A stretch of 64,000 nt of DNA from UBA7703 sp963667195. Lineage in GTDB: Bacteria; Bacillota; Clostridia; Christensenellales; CAG-138. The notes below the pieces were generated by a model, which made no database searches, was not told the DNA's origin, and saw only the letters and a list, made by a program, of their open reading frames with translations. The position numbers were made by a program, and so were the translations under genes. Shown in pieces: positions 32,869 to 40,921 of the stretch; within the stretch, counting starts at the first letter, position 1, and each line of letters begins with the position of its first letter. The DNA lies in assembly GCA_963667195.1 (NCBI GenBank), contig OY762962.1, positions 186,001 through 250,000 on the forward strand, written 5' to 3'.

Positions 32869-33516
32869 ATGAACCAAAACGTTATCATTCGTAACGAAAC
32901 CCCGGCCGATTACGACGCGGTCGAGAAAATGACCCGCGCCGCGTTTTATAATCTCTACGTTCCCGGCTGCAACGAGCACTATCTGGTGCACACGATGCGC
33001 CCGCATCCGGACTTCATACCGGAGCTGGACTTTGTTCTGGAGCTGGACGGCAAGATCATCGGAAGCATTATGTATACGAAGACGCGGCTTATCGACGACG
33101 CGGGCGAGGAGAAAAACATCCTCACCTTCGGGCCGGTCTGCATCGCGCTGGAGCATCAGCGGGTGGGATACGGCAAGCAACTCATGGAATACTCCTTTGC
33201 GCGGGCGCTTGCGCTTGGCTACGACACCATCGTGATCTTCGGAAACCCCAACAACTATGTCAGCCGCGGATTCATCAGCTGCAAGAAGCGCAATATCTCG
33301 CTTTCAAACGGCGTCTGCCCTTCCGCGATGATGGTCAAGGAGCTCAAGCCGGATGCGCTGGACGGCAGGCACTGGGTGTATCGCCAGAGCGCCGTATTTG
33401 ACGACCTCGACGAAGCCGCCGCGGAGCGCTATGACGAAACGTTGGAGCCGATGGAAAAGAGATTCCTACCGAGTCAGGAGGAATTCTATATCTCCGTGCA
33501 CTCGATCGTGCAATAG
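32869..33516 (+). CDS. GNAT N-acetyltransferase (YhbS-like)
   Basis: A 215-aa acetyltransferase. IIRNETPADYDAVEKMTRAAF opens the domain; LDGKIIGSIMYTKTRL, LTFGPVCIALEHQRVGYGKQLMEYSFARAL holds the acetyl-CoA loop (QRVGYG), and IVIFGNPNNYVSRGF is the typical YhbS-like strand 5. The substrate is unknown. GGAGAGG lies before the ATG. The second acetyltransferase follows 43 bases later, probably on the same mRNA. Confidence 0.9.
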   Translation: MNQNVIIRNETPADYDAVEKMTRAAFYNLYVPGCNEHYLVHTMRPHPDFIPELDFVLELDGKIIGSIMYTKTRLIDDAGEEKNILTFGPVCIALEHQRVGYGKQLMEYSFARALALGYDTIVIFGNPNNYVSRGFISCKKRNISLSNGVCPSAMMVKELKPDALDGRHWVYRQSAVFDDLDEAAAERYDETLEPMEKRFLPSQEEFYISVHSIVQ

Positions 33517-33559
33517 CGCGCTAACTCGCAACGAACCAAATCGAAAGGAACCAACCCAG

Positions 33560-33976
33560 TTGAGCATTCGTCAATCGTTTGAAGTTCCCGCGCCGGAGGA
33601 TTACCTGAGCCTTCGGCAGCGCTCCGGCATGGGCGAAAAAGATCGAACCCGAAGCGAAACCGCGCTGAACAACTCGCTCTTCACCGTGTCCATCTATGAC
33701 GGCGACACGCTGATCGCCTTTGGCAGAATCGTCGGCGACGGCGGCATCACCTATGTCGTGAGCGATATCATGGTGGACGCAACCTACCAGCGCAAGGGCT
33801 ATGGCGAGCGCGTGATGCAGGCCATCGACCGCTACTTTGACGAACACGCGCATGAGGACAGCTATATCGTTCTCATCGCGAACCGGCCCGCTGATCGGCT
33901 GTATCACAAGCATCGCTTTACGTATCTACCGGAGAACAAGTGCGGCATGCTGCGGGATCAACGCAAAGAAAAGTAA
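33560..33976 (+). CDS. GNAT N-acetyltransferase, small
   Basis: A 138-aa GNAT protein starting at a TTG (33560) with AAAGGAA nine bases upstream. The core is LFTVSIYDGDTLIAFGRIVGDGGITYVVSDIMVDATYQRKGYGERVMQAID, with QRKGYG as the acetyl-CoA loop. The C-terminal PADRLYHKHRFTY segment gives the usual beta-bulge end. The substrate is unknown. It ends at a strong bidirectional terminator. Confidence 0.87.
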   Translation: MSIRQSFEVPAPEDYLSLRQRSGMGEKDRTRSETALNNSLFTVSIYDGDTLIAFGRIVGDGGITYVVSDIMVDATYQRKGYGERVMQAIDRYFDEHAHEDSYIVLIANRPADRLYHKHRFTYLPENKCGMLRDQRKEK

Positions 33977-33995
33977 CTTCCTCCAAATATAGAAA

Positions 33996-34029
33996 AAAAA
34001 TGGGCTGTCCATTCTGACAGCCCATTTTT
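33996..34029. terminator. Bidirectional terminator
   Basis: Perfect 14-bp arms AAAAATGGGCTGTC/GACAGCCCATTTTT with a six-base loop between the converging acetyltransferase and GlsB-type genes. Confidence 0.93.
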
Positions 34030-34086
34030 GATACAACTTGCGCGATCACGAAACGGCAAATTGCCGGTTCGTTCGTAAATCACTTC

Positions 34087-34338
34087 TTATTTCCTGCCGA
34101 TAATCAAGCGGCTGATGAGGATCAGCAGACACGCGCCGCCGAGTGCGATGAAGAAGCCGCCGATTGACCACACGTCGCCGGAGCCGATGCCCGCGTAGTC
34201 CGCAAGCCAGCCGCCGACCACTGCGCCCGCGATGCCAACGATAATATTGCGGATCAATCCGCCCTTGCCGTGCATGATTTTGCTGGCAAGCCAGCCGATG
34301 ATGGCGCCGATGAGCAACCAACCCAGAAAATTCCACAT
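34087..34338 (-). CDS. GlsB/YeaQ/YmgE family stress-response membrane protein
   Basis: An 83-aa membrane protein with three hydrophobic segments and the family pattern WLLIGAIIGWLASKIM...GGLIRNIIVGIAGAVVGGWLA. It is often annotated as transglycosylase-associated, although no enzymatic role is shown. AGGAGGAAC precedes the ATG. It is downstream of the AI-2E-like gene on the same strand. Confidence 0.9.
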   Translation of the reverse strand: MWNFLGWLLIGAIIGWLASKIMHGKGGLIRNIIVGIAGAVVGGWLADYAGIGSGDVWSIGGFFIALGGACLLILISRLIIGRK

Positions 34339-34392
34339 AAACCTGTTCCTCCTAATCGTTTTATTCTGATATCATTCGCGAATCTCTTCGCG

Positions 34393-34953
34393 TTATTCCG
34401 TCTTGTCCGGGTTTGAATCCGCGGCCTTTGCCTCGCTTTGCGTCTTCTTCTTGAAGAACACGCGAAAGAGCACGTTTGCCACCGCCGCGATCACGGGGCC
34501 CAATATCATACCCGCTCCACCGAAGAGGATTAGTCCGCCGACGGATGCCAACAATGTAATCCACGGAGAGAGGCCTACGCTCTTTCCCGTGATGATCGGG
34601 TCGAGAATCATTCGCAGCACGACCATCGTGATGTACGTTGCCCCGACCATGATCGCCATATGCGGGTTTTTCGCGATGAGCGCGATGATCGCCCACGGCA
34701 CAAACACGATGCCGGAGCCGATGACGGGCAATAGATCAAGCAGGCTGATCGCAACCGCTACCAGCGGAGACCACCAACCGAGGCCAGCTACGATCATGCC
34801 GATTGTGATCACCACAAAGTTGACGCCAAAGAGGATGAGCTGCGCCTTGCCAAAACCCAACGCGGTGTGGCCGAGCTCCTTGAGCGCGGCAAGTGCCCGC
34901 GCGCCTTTGGACTCCTGCTTCTGATTTTGTTTTTCTTCCGGTTTCATTTCCAT
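34393..34953 (-). CDS. Short AI-2E family transporter-like protein
   Basis: A 186-aa membrane protein matching the C-terminal half of AI-2E/PerM/YdiK family transporters: SLLDLLPVIGSGIVFVPWAI, ILDPIITGKSVGLSPWITLLASVGGLILFGGAGMILGPVIAAV. Family members are normally about 340-370 residues, so roughly the first half is missing, yet the gene has a clean promoter and no sign of recent decay. A Gln/Lys/Glu-rich N-terminus and charged C-terminus flank the helices. The start at 34953 is the position of the predicted transcription start; ATG 34947 is an alternative. Confidence 0.75.
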   Translation of the reverse strand: MEMKPEEKQNQKQESKGARALAALKELGHTALGFGKAQLILFGVNFVVITIGMIVAGLGWWSPLVAVAISLLDLLPVIGSGIVFVPWAIIALIAKNPHMAIMVGATYITMVVLRMILDPIITGKSVGLSPWITLLASVGGLILFGGAGMILGPVIAAVANVLFRVFFKKKTQSEAKAADSNPDKTE

Positions 34954-34959
34954 AGCATG

Positions 34960-34988
34960 ATTATAACGAATGATCTCTTTTGGCACAA
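34960..34988 (-). promoter_or_regulatory. Promoter placing transcription start at the ATG
   Basis: TTGTGC (34983-34988, minus strand), 17 bases, perfect TATAAT (34960-34965). The seventh base after the -10 is the A of the ATG at 34953, with no Shine-Dalgarno: a leaderless arrangement. Confidence 0.6.
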
Positions 34989-35064
34989 TGTAAATGTGTA
35001 AGTTCATCACATTGATCCAACAGATTTCATTAATAAATAACCGCGAATATTAAGAATCACAATC

Positions 35065-35090
35065 AAAAAGAGGAGGCGAACCTCCTCTTT
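35065..35090 (-). terminator. Terminator of the Bce-like operon
   Basis: Perfect 10-bp arms AAAGAGGAGG/CCTCCTCTTT with a CGAA loop, followed by T residues on the minus strand, 15 bases after the permease stop. Confidence 0.9.
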
Positions 35091-35104
35091 GTGTGTTGTT
35101 GCGT

Positions 35105-36820
35105 TTATCTGCGCACGATCCGGTAATAGGTCCGCGCGGTGACCCGGTAGATCACGAAATACAGCAGCGTAAAGGCAACCAATGTTCCGCCGATGCAGGT
35201 CAGCACCAATCCCCAATCATAAAGCATGAAGAGCCGGAGCATCCACGCCATGATCTTGGAAGCAAAAAGCATGTGAAGCGTCGTTGCAGCAAGCGGCAGG
35301 AAGAAGACCCAGAGCACCTGCGAGTTGATGGTCTTTTTCACCTGCTGGTCGTCCATGCCGACCTTTTGTAGAATCTCGAAGCGTTCCTTATCTTCGTAGC
35401 CTTCCGTGACCTGCTTGAAGTAGAGGATCAGCACCGCGACGGCGAGGAACAGCACCGCAAAGAACACGCCGAGGAACAGGAGTCCGCCGTAGAAACCGTA
35501 GCCCTGCTCCATCGCGGTATAGTAGTCCGCCACGATGAGGTTCGGCGTTTCGGAGAAGGACTGGCTGTACTGATCGCGCACCGCCTGCACAAACGCGAGG
35601 CAGTCGTCCGTCGTGCCGGAGATATCCATGCGATAGTTGCTGTCATAGAAGATCAGCGTCGGCACTTCGACAAACTTGCTGTCATCCCAGACGAAGTTAT
35701 TGCGTCGGAATTCCTCACCCTTCGGCAGTTTGGTGATGAGTTTGCTCTTGTCCGCGGAGAGCGTCACGTGGTTTTCCGCCGCGATCTTGTTCAGCGTCGC
35801 GTCGTAGTCTACAATCTGCTGCTGCGTGGCGGATTCCGGCACATACACCTGCGCGTCAAAGGGATACATGCTGCGTGTCATCTGCTCGCTGCCAAGGTAG
35901 AGCGAAAGCGTGCCGGAGACCGTGACCACAAGCATCGTGGAGAGAATGCAGATGGTAGCGAGTCCCCGCGCGTTCTGGCGCATGCGGTGGAACATGCCGG
36001 AGATGGTCACAAAATGATCCGGCTGGTAATACAGGCTCTTCTTCATGCGAAGGAGTTTCAACACCACAATGCTTCCGCATAGAAAGAGCAGATAGGTTGC
36101 GATGATGACCGCAATCGCCAGCGGGAAGAATATGCCGAGTGCCAGACCGGGAATCTCCGTCGTCCACGCGAAGTAGTACGCGCCGCCGAGCATGATCGCG
36201 CCGAGAATCGCGAGCGGGAGCAGACCTTTTTTGTCCTTTTCGCCGCTCTTTTCGCTGGAGAGCAGCGCAATCGGGCTTGCGGTATGCACGCGGATGATGT
36301 TTGACACCGAAGTCACGAGGAACACGAGGAAGAACAGCGCGAACATCAGCGAAAACGCCTGTAATGAGATGGAGAACGTGCTGCCCGGAATCGTGTGGAT
36401 CATCTTCATCAGAATCAGGAACAAAAGCCTTCCGAAGACCAGCGCAATCGCCGTTCCGCAGAGGAGTCCGCCGCCGATGACAAACGTGTTTTCCCAGAGG
36501 AGCACACGCCCGACATGCCGTTTGTCGAGGCCAAGGATGCCATAAAGCCCGAACTCCTTCTTCCTGCGCTTGATGAGGAAGTTGTTGATGTAGAGCATGA
36601 ATGCAAACGTAAACAGCGCGTAGACAACGAGGCCGAACGCAAAGAGCGCTTTGGCTGTGTCGCCGCTGGGCGTATTGGTCAGCCCCTTGGAGAAGAGCAA
36701 GCCCGCGATTAGGAGAAACACGCCGCTCATCACCGCGGTTGCCACGAGATATGGCAGGTAGGTGATCTTGTTGCGCCGGACGTTGCTCAGCGCAAGTTTA
36801 AAATAGAAGAATTTACGCAT
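35105..36820 (-). CDS. BceB-like ABC transporter permease (FtsX type)
   Basis: A 571-aa permease with ten predicted helices in the BceB arrangement. An N-terminal helix (KLALSNVRRNKITYLPYLVAT) precedes helix groups, and a large extracytoplasmic domain (about 305-440) lies between helices 7 and 8. NNFLIKRRKKEFGLYGILGLDKRHV is the cytoplasmic loop typical of the family. Such permeases both sense and detoxify peptide antibiotics that bind lipid II cycle intermediates, and they signal to the partner kinase. GGGAGG precedes the ATG. It lies 44 bases after the ATPase gene. Confidence 0.92.
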   Translation of the reverse strand: MRKFFYFKLALSNVRRNKITYLPYLVATAVMSGVFLLIAGLLFSKGLTNTPSGDTAKALFAFGLVVYALFTFAFMLYINNFLIKRRKKEFGLYGILGLDKRHVGRVLLWENTFVIGGGLLCGTAIALVFGRLLFLILMKMIHTIPGSTFSISLQAFSLMFALFFLVFLVTSVSNIIRVHTASPIALLSSEKSGEKDKKGLLPLAILGAIMLGGAYYFAWTTEIPGLALGIFFPLAIAVIIATYLLFLCGSIVVLKLLRMKKSLYYQPDHFVTISGMFHRMRQNARGLATICILSTMLVVTVSGTLSLYLGSEQMTRSMYPFDAQVYVPESATQQQIVDYDATLNKIAAENHVTLSADKSKLITKLPKGEEFRRNNFVWDDSKFVEVPTLIFYDSNYRMDISGTTDDCLAFVQAVRDQYSQSFSETPNLIVADYYTAMEQGYGFYGGLLFLGVFFAVLFLAVAVLILYFKQVTEGYEDKERFEILQKVGMDDQQVKKTINSQVLWVFFLPLAATTLHMLFASKIMAWMLRLFMLYDWGLVLTCIGGTLVAFTLLYFVIYRVTARTYYRIVRR

Positions 36821-36864
36821 GCGTTTCGCCTCCCGTCAGCCGAGGGCAAACGCGAACAAGATGC

Positions 36865-37626
36865 TTACGCAATGTCGCCACCCCCTAAAATGGAGAGGTT
36901 CGCGACGATGCGGTCGAAGAACGCGCGGTTGTTCTCCTCGCCGCGATAGAGCTGCGAAAACAGCGCGCCATCCGAGATAAACAGCACACGGGAGGCGTAG
37001 CTTGCCGCCATCGCGCTATGGGTGACCATGACGATCGTCTTGCCGATCTGGTGCAGGTCGGTGAGCTGACCCAACAGGCTCGCGGAGGCTTTGCTGTCCA
37101 GTGCGCCCGTGGGCTCATCAGCGAGCAGGATGCGCGGGTCGGTGATCACCGCGCGCGCGATTGCCGCGCGCTGCTTTTCGCCGCCGGACACCTCGAATGG
37201 ATACTTGCTCAATAGCTGTGTAATGCCCAGCTGCCGCGCGATCGGCAATAACCGCTCTTCCATCTCGCGAACCGGCGTCTGCATCAGCACCAGCGGAAGC
37301 AGGATGTTATCCTTGATGGAGAACGTGTCCAGCAGGTTGAAATCCTGAAAGACGAAGCCGAGGTGCTTTCTGCGGAACTCCGAAAGATCGCGGTCGGCGA
37401 TGGACGAAAAGCTGACACCGTCCAGCAGCACGTCGCCGGTGGTGGGCTTATCGAGTGAGGCTAAGATGTTGAGCAGCGTGGTTTTGCCGCTGCCGGATGC
37501 ACCCATGATGGCGACAAACTCGCCTTCGATCACCTCGAAGTTCACGTTTTTCAGCGCGATGCACTGCCGCATACCCAGTTTGGTGTTATAGACCTTTCCC
37601 AGTCCTTTTACCTGGAGAAGAGACAT
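36865..37626 (-). CDS. BceA-like ABC transporter ATP-binding protein
   Basis: A 253-aa ATPase. Walker A is GASGSGKTT, the signature is VSGGEKQRAAIARA, Walker B is ILLADEPTGALD, and the H-loop is MVTHS. The LFISDGALFSQLYR end is typical of BceA/MacB-like antimicrobial peptide exporters. It pairs with the permease downstream. The start at 37626 follows GGAGGAAA. Confidence 0.94.
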   Translation of the reverse strand: MSLLQVKGLGKVYNTKLGMRQCIALKNVNFEVIEGEFVAIMGASGSGKTTLLNILASLDKPTTGDVLLDGVSFSSIADRDLSEFRRKHLGFVFQDFNLLDTFSIKDNILLPLVLMQTPVREMEERLLPIARQLGITQLLSKYPFEVSGGEKQRAAIARAVITDPRILLADEPTGALDSKASASLLGQLTDLHQIGKTIVMVTHSAMAASYASRVLFISDGALFSQLYRGEENNRAFFDRIVANLSILGGGDIA

Positions 37627-37747
37627 GGAAATTTCCTCCAATTTTGCTTGATGCGGCTATTGTACGAAAAAAGCGACTGCGCGAACCATCGAAGTGTCTT
37701 ACAAAACGTGAATCCAACCTTACGGTTTTGTCATGTTTGCCAATCTG

Positions 37748-38737
37748 CTACATCTGCGCAAACTCGTCGTACACCGGAAACTGCAGCGAAACGCGCGTAC
37801 CCTTTCCCAGCTCGGAGGTCACCATGATGCGGATGCCGAGAGCTATCGCCGTGCGCTTGACGAGGTACAGCCCTATTCCGCTGGCCCGCGTGTCCATCCG
37901 CCCGTTGTAGCCCGTGTACCCTTTTTCAAAGATGCGCGGCAAATCCTCCTTGCGGATGCCGATGCCGGTGTCCTCCACGATGAGCGCCGTGCCTTCCATA
38001 TAGATGCGCACGCCGCCCGAACGCGTGTACTTCACGCTGTTGGAGAGCAGCTGCCCCAGGATGAACTCTAGCCACATGCGATCGCAGGGAATGTCCTTTG
38101 CCAGCGGTTCAATCCGTGCGGTGAGCTTGCTATAGACAAACAGGAGTGAATACTTCTTCACCGCCGCGTGTGCTATCTCGTTGAGATCGCACCGCTCGAT
38201 GATCAGATCGCTCTGAATATCGCCAAGCTTGACAAACCGGAGCGCGAGATCCGCATACTGATCCACCTTGAACAGTTCCTGCCGGAGCAGCGGTGTCTGC
38301 TCCTCGCGGTTGGCGTCCAGAAGCAGGCGCATCGCGGAGATCGGCGTCTTGATCTGATGCACCCAGAGCGTGTAATACTCCTTTTGCTCCTCCTGCTGGT
38401 GAAGGTTTTCCGTCTTAAGCCGCTCGTTTTCCTGTGTCAGCGCGCGAATCAGCGTGTTATAATCGCGGCTGAGTGCGTCAATCGGCTCCGGCAGCTCACG
38501 CGGGAGCAGCTCCGTCCGTGTTTGAATCAGCGATAGGCTCTTGCGCGCTCTGCGGTAGCGCGCGCCGTCGCCCAGCAGCACGCAAACAAACACAAACGAG
38601 ATGATGATGCACGCATAGCGCACATAGATCGTGTCCTGCCCCGCGAGAAAGCCGAGCAGGAGAATCACAAATATGCTCAGCACATATAAAAGAAGCACCG
38701 CCATCCGCGAGGCGAGATATTCCCGTAGTTTTCGCAT
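37748..38737 (-). CDS. BceS-like intramembrane-sensing histidine kinase
   Basis: A 329-aa kinase. Two membrane helices (about 10-30 and 36-55) are joined by a very short extracellular loop, the hallmark of kinases that do not sense directly but through a BceAB transporter. The H-box is YTLWVHQIKTPISAM, followed by LGQLLSNSVKYTR (N box), VEDTGIGI and GIGLYLVKRTA (G boxes). The start at 38737 follows AAAGGAG. It follows the response regulator gene with a 39-base gap. Confidence 0.92.
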   Translation of the reverse strand: MRKLREYLASRMAVLLLYVLSIFVILLLGFLAGQDTIYVRYACIIISFVFVCVLLGDGARYRRARKSLSLIQTRTELLPRELPEPIDALSRDYNTLIRALTQENERLKTENLHQQEEQKEYYTLWVHQIKTPISAMRLLLDANREEQTPLLRQELFKVDQYADLALRFVKLGDIQSDLIIERCDLNEIAHAAVKKYSLLFVYSKLTARIEPLAKDIPCDRMWLEFILGQLLSNSVKYTRSGGVRIYMEGTALIVEDTGIGIRKEDLPRIFEKGYTGYNGRMDTRASGIGLYLVKRTAIALGIRIMVTSELGKGTRVSLQFPVYDEFAQM

Positions 38738-38776
38738 AAACACCCACTCCTTTGCGCGCAAGAATGATTCTCGCGT

Positions 38777-39448
38777 TTACGATTCGATCGAATACCCCTG
38801 CCCCTTGTGCGTCTTCACGCAGTCGCCAAGCCCCACCTCCGCGAGCGTTTTTCGGAGTCTCGTCACGTTGACGGTCAGGGTATTGTCGTCCACAAATTCG
38901 TCGCTGTCCCAAAGTTTGAGCATCAACTCTTCGCGGCTGACGATCGCGCCGCGTTTCTCCAGCAGCGCCTGCAAAATGCGGCTTTCGTTTTTCGTCAGCT
39001 CACGCTTGCTACCTTCATAGAGCATGCTCGATGCGGATGCGTCAAACTCCGCACCGAGAAAGCGATAGCCGGTGCTCGTCTCATAATCATACGCGCGGCG
39101 GAGCACCGCCTGCACCTTCGCGATCAATAGCTCGGCCGCCACGGGCTTTGCGAGATAGTCGTCCCCGCCCATGTTGACCGCCATGACCACGTCCGCCGTG
39201 TCCGTGCGCGAGGAGAGAAACACGATCGGCACTTTCGAGCTTCTGCGGATGCGCTCGCACCAATAGTAGCCATTGTAGTACGGCAGCGAGATATCCATAA
39301 TCACGAGCTGCGCGCAGGACTGCGCAAACTCCTCGTCGATGCGGTCAAACGCCCTTGCGATTATGGCATCAAACCCCCAGCTTGCGAGGCTTTTTGCGAT
39401 CTCGACGGCAATCACCTCGTCGTCCTCTACGATCAAAATTCGAACCAT
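38777..39448 (-). CDS. BceR-like OmpR-family response regulator
   Basis: A 223-aa regulator. The receiver domain has VEDDE, the phospho-accepting Asp in LVIMDISLPYYNG, the SSR segment and the Lys of LAKPV. The winged-helix DNA-binding domain (about 130-223) includes LTKNESRILQALLEKRG and DDNTLTVNVTRLRKTL. First gene of the four-gene operon; it probably controls the operon itself. AGGAG precedes the ATG. Confidence 0.94.
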   Translation of the reverse strand: MVRILIVEDDEVIAVEIAKSLASWGFDAIIARAFDRIDEEFAQSCAQLVIMDISLPYYNGYYWCERIRRSSKVPIVFLSSRTDTADVVMAVNMGGDDYLAKPVAAELLIAKVQAVLRRAYDYETSTGYRFLGAEFDASASSMLYEGSKRELTKNESRILQALLEKRGAIVSREELMLKLWDSDEFVDDNTLTVNVTRLRKTLAEVGLGDCVKTHKGQGYSIES

Positions 39449-39486
39449 GTGCGTTCTCCTGTCGTTTGGCTTCGTGTATGAACCAT

Positions 39487-39515
39487 ATAATACACCGTGT
39501 TGCGTGTTCTTGCAA
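39487..39515 (-). promoter_or_regulatory. Promoter of the Bce-like operon
   Basis: TTGCAA (39510-39515, minus strand), 17 bases, TATTAT (39487-39492), about 40 bases before the regulator ATG. Confidence 0.72.
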
Positions 39516-39598
39516 GCGGGCGCACGGCGGATACCGTTGTGTCGGGTTTTTCTGGTTTGGCCACGGACAAATTTTTATGCATTCAAATTGAATTTTTG

Positions 39599-39663
39599 TA
39601 TATAGTATATTCGAAAAGTGCAGATTTTATCGGTTCTTTATAGCTGAATAAATATACTATATA
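39599..39663. repeat. Perfect 13-bp inverted repeat upstream of buk
   Basis: TATATAGTATATT at 39599-39611 and its exact complement AATATACTATATA at 39651-39663. Centres are 52 bases apart, close to five helical turns, and the right copy ends 15 bases before the buk -35. It looks like a paired operator, possibly for a looping or cooperative regulator. The surrounding stretch is AT-rich and contains no gene. Confidence 0.6.
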
Positions 39664-39678
39664 TTCTTATTTCTGCCG

Positions 39679-39707
39679 TTGACAGCCATACCTTTAACGC
39701 ATAGGAT
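39679..39707 (+). promoter_or_regulatory. buk: Promoter of the buk-ptb-ior operon
   Basis: Perfect TTGACA (39679-39684), 17 bases, TAGGAT (39702-39707). Start of transcription is expected near 39713-39714, giving a leader of about 55 bases. Confidence 0.78.
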
Positions 39708-39723
39708 AACATCAGCGATGTTA
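39707..39723 (+). promoter_or_regulatory. Palindromic operator over the buk transcription start
   Basis: TAACATCAGCGATGTTA, a perfect 7-3-7 palindrome that begins at the last base of the -10 and covers the predicted start site. Its position suggests a repressor-binding site. The regulator is unknown. Confidence 0.65.
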
Positions 39724-39767
39724 TATTAAAAGAATTTCGGCACCGCCGAGTACGCGGAGGAGACAGC

Positions 39768-40844
39768 ATGCGACTGCTCATCATCAACCCCGGCGCCACC
39801 TCGACGAAAATCGCCGTCTACGAAGACGAGGCGGAGGTGTTTTCCGCCTCGATTTCACACGCGCCCGAGACGCTCGCTGGCTTTTCGCGCGTGGTGGATC
39901 AGCTGCCGCTGCGCGAAGCACTCGTGCGCGAGGCGCTGGCAAAGGCGGGCTTTGCGCCCGCTTCGTTTGACGCGGTTTGCAGCCGCGGAGGGCTAGTGCG
40001 GCATATCCCCAGCGGCACCTATGAAATCGACGATCAGGTCATTCACGATATCTATAATCCCCCGTTTGGCGAACACGCCTCCTCGCTCGGCCCGCTGATT
40101 GCGAATTCGATTGCCCGGGAAGCGAAGATTCCCGCGTATTTTGTCGATCCGGTCTCGGTGGACGAGCTACAACCGCTTGCCCGCATCACGGGACTGGCGG
40201 GCATGGAGCGCGAGAGCTTTTTCCACGCGCTGAACCAAAAAGCGGTGGCGCGAAAAGCGGCAAACGACCTCGGCAAGCCGTATGAGCAGCTCAACCTCAT
40301 CGTGGTGCATATGGGCGGCGGTGTCTCCGTCGCGGCGCACGAAAAAGGGCGCGTGGTGGACGTTTACAACGTCAAGGACGAAGGCAGTTTCTCGCTCGAC
40401 CGCGCGGGCAGCCTACCCGTCAACGCGCTGGTCAACCTCTGCTACAGCGGTATCGGTAAGCAGGAGCTGAAGAAAAAGCTGGCGTTCGAAGCAGGCGTTT
40501 ATTCTTATCTACAGACGCGGGATTTCCGCGAAGTCGAGCGGCGCATGCTGGAAGGCGATGCGGAAGCCGAGATGATCTTCCGCGCGATGGCATATCAGCA
40601 CGCGAAGGACATCGGAGCCATGGCTGCGGTGCTTCGCTACTCGGTGGATGCGATTCTGCTCGCGGGCGGCATCGCGTATTCCGACCGCTTCTGTGCGGAA
40701 CTCTGCGGTTATGTGGAAAAGATTGCACCGATTTTGCGCTATCCCGGCGAGGAAGAGATGAAGTCCCTCGCCCTCGGCGCGCTGCGCGTGCTCCGCGGAG
40801 AACCGGCAAAATCGTATTCGGAGACGATTGGCATAAATGATTGA
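39768..40844 (+). CDS. buk: Butyrate kinase (branched/aryl acyl kinase)
   Basis: A 358-aa acetate/butyrate kinase family enzyme that makes ATP from acyl phosphate. LLIINPGATSTKIAVYEDE is the N-terminal phosphate motif, VHMGGGVSVAAHEKGRVVDV the central one, and ILLAGGIAYSDRF the C-terminal ATP-binding part. By length and motifs it is butyrate kinase rather than acetate kinase (about 400 aa). GGAGGAG precedes the ATG. Its usual partner ptb lies 1.7 kb downstream, separated by two AT-rich genes, while IorAB next to ptb suggests aryl- or branched acyl-phosphates as substrates. Confidence 0.94.
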   Translation: MRLLIINPGATSTKIAVYEDEAEVFSASISHAPETLAGFSRVVDQLPLREALVREALAKAGFAPASFDAVCSRGGLVRHIPSGTYEIDDQVIHDIYNPPFGEHASSLGPLIANSIAREAKIPAYFVDPVSVDELQPLARITGLAGMERESFFHALNQKAVARKAANDLGKPYEQLNLIVVHMGGGVSVAAHEKGRVVDVYNVKDEGSFSLDRAGSLPVNALVNLCYSGIGKQELKKKLAFEAGVYSYLQTRDFREVERRMLEGDAEAEMIFRAMAYQHAKDIGAMAAVLRYSVDAILLAGGIAYSDRFCAELCGYVEKIAPILRYPGEEEMKSLALGALRVLRGEPAKSYSETIGIND

Positions 40845-40871
40845 ATATATTCACCTGCAATTATTAGAAAA

Positions 40872-40897
40872 AATACTTGCTTAGAAATCTAAGTATT
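40872..40897 (+). promoter_or_regulatory. Stem-loop/palindrome before the AT-rich gene pair
   Basis: AATAC and GTATT enclose TTAGA-AA-TCTAA, with a four-base bulge on the left side. It lies 10 bases before the AAGGAGGT ribosome site of the Ymh-like gene and overlaps a possible -35 (TTGCTT, 40877-40882). It could be an operator for autoregulation or a translational hairpin. Confidence 0.45.
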
Positions 40898-40921
40898 GCA
40901 ATATATAAGGAGGTTCTCGAT

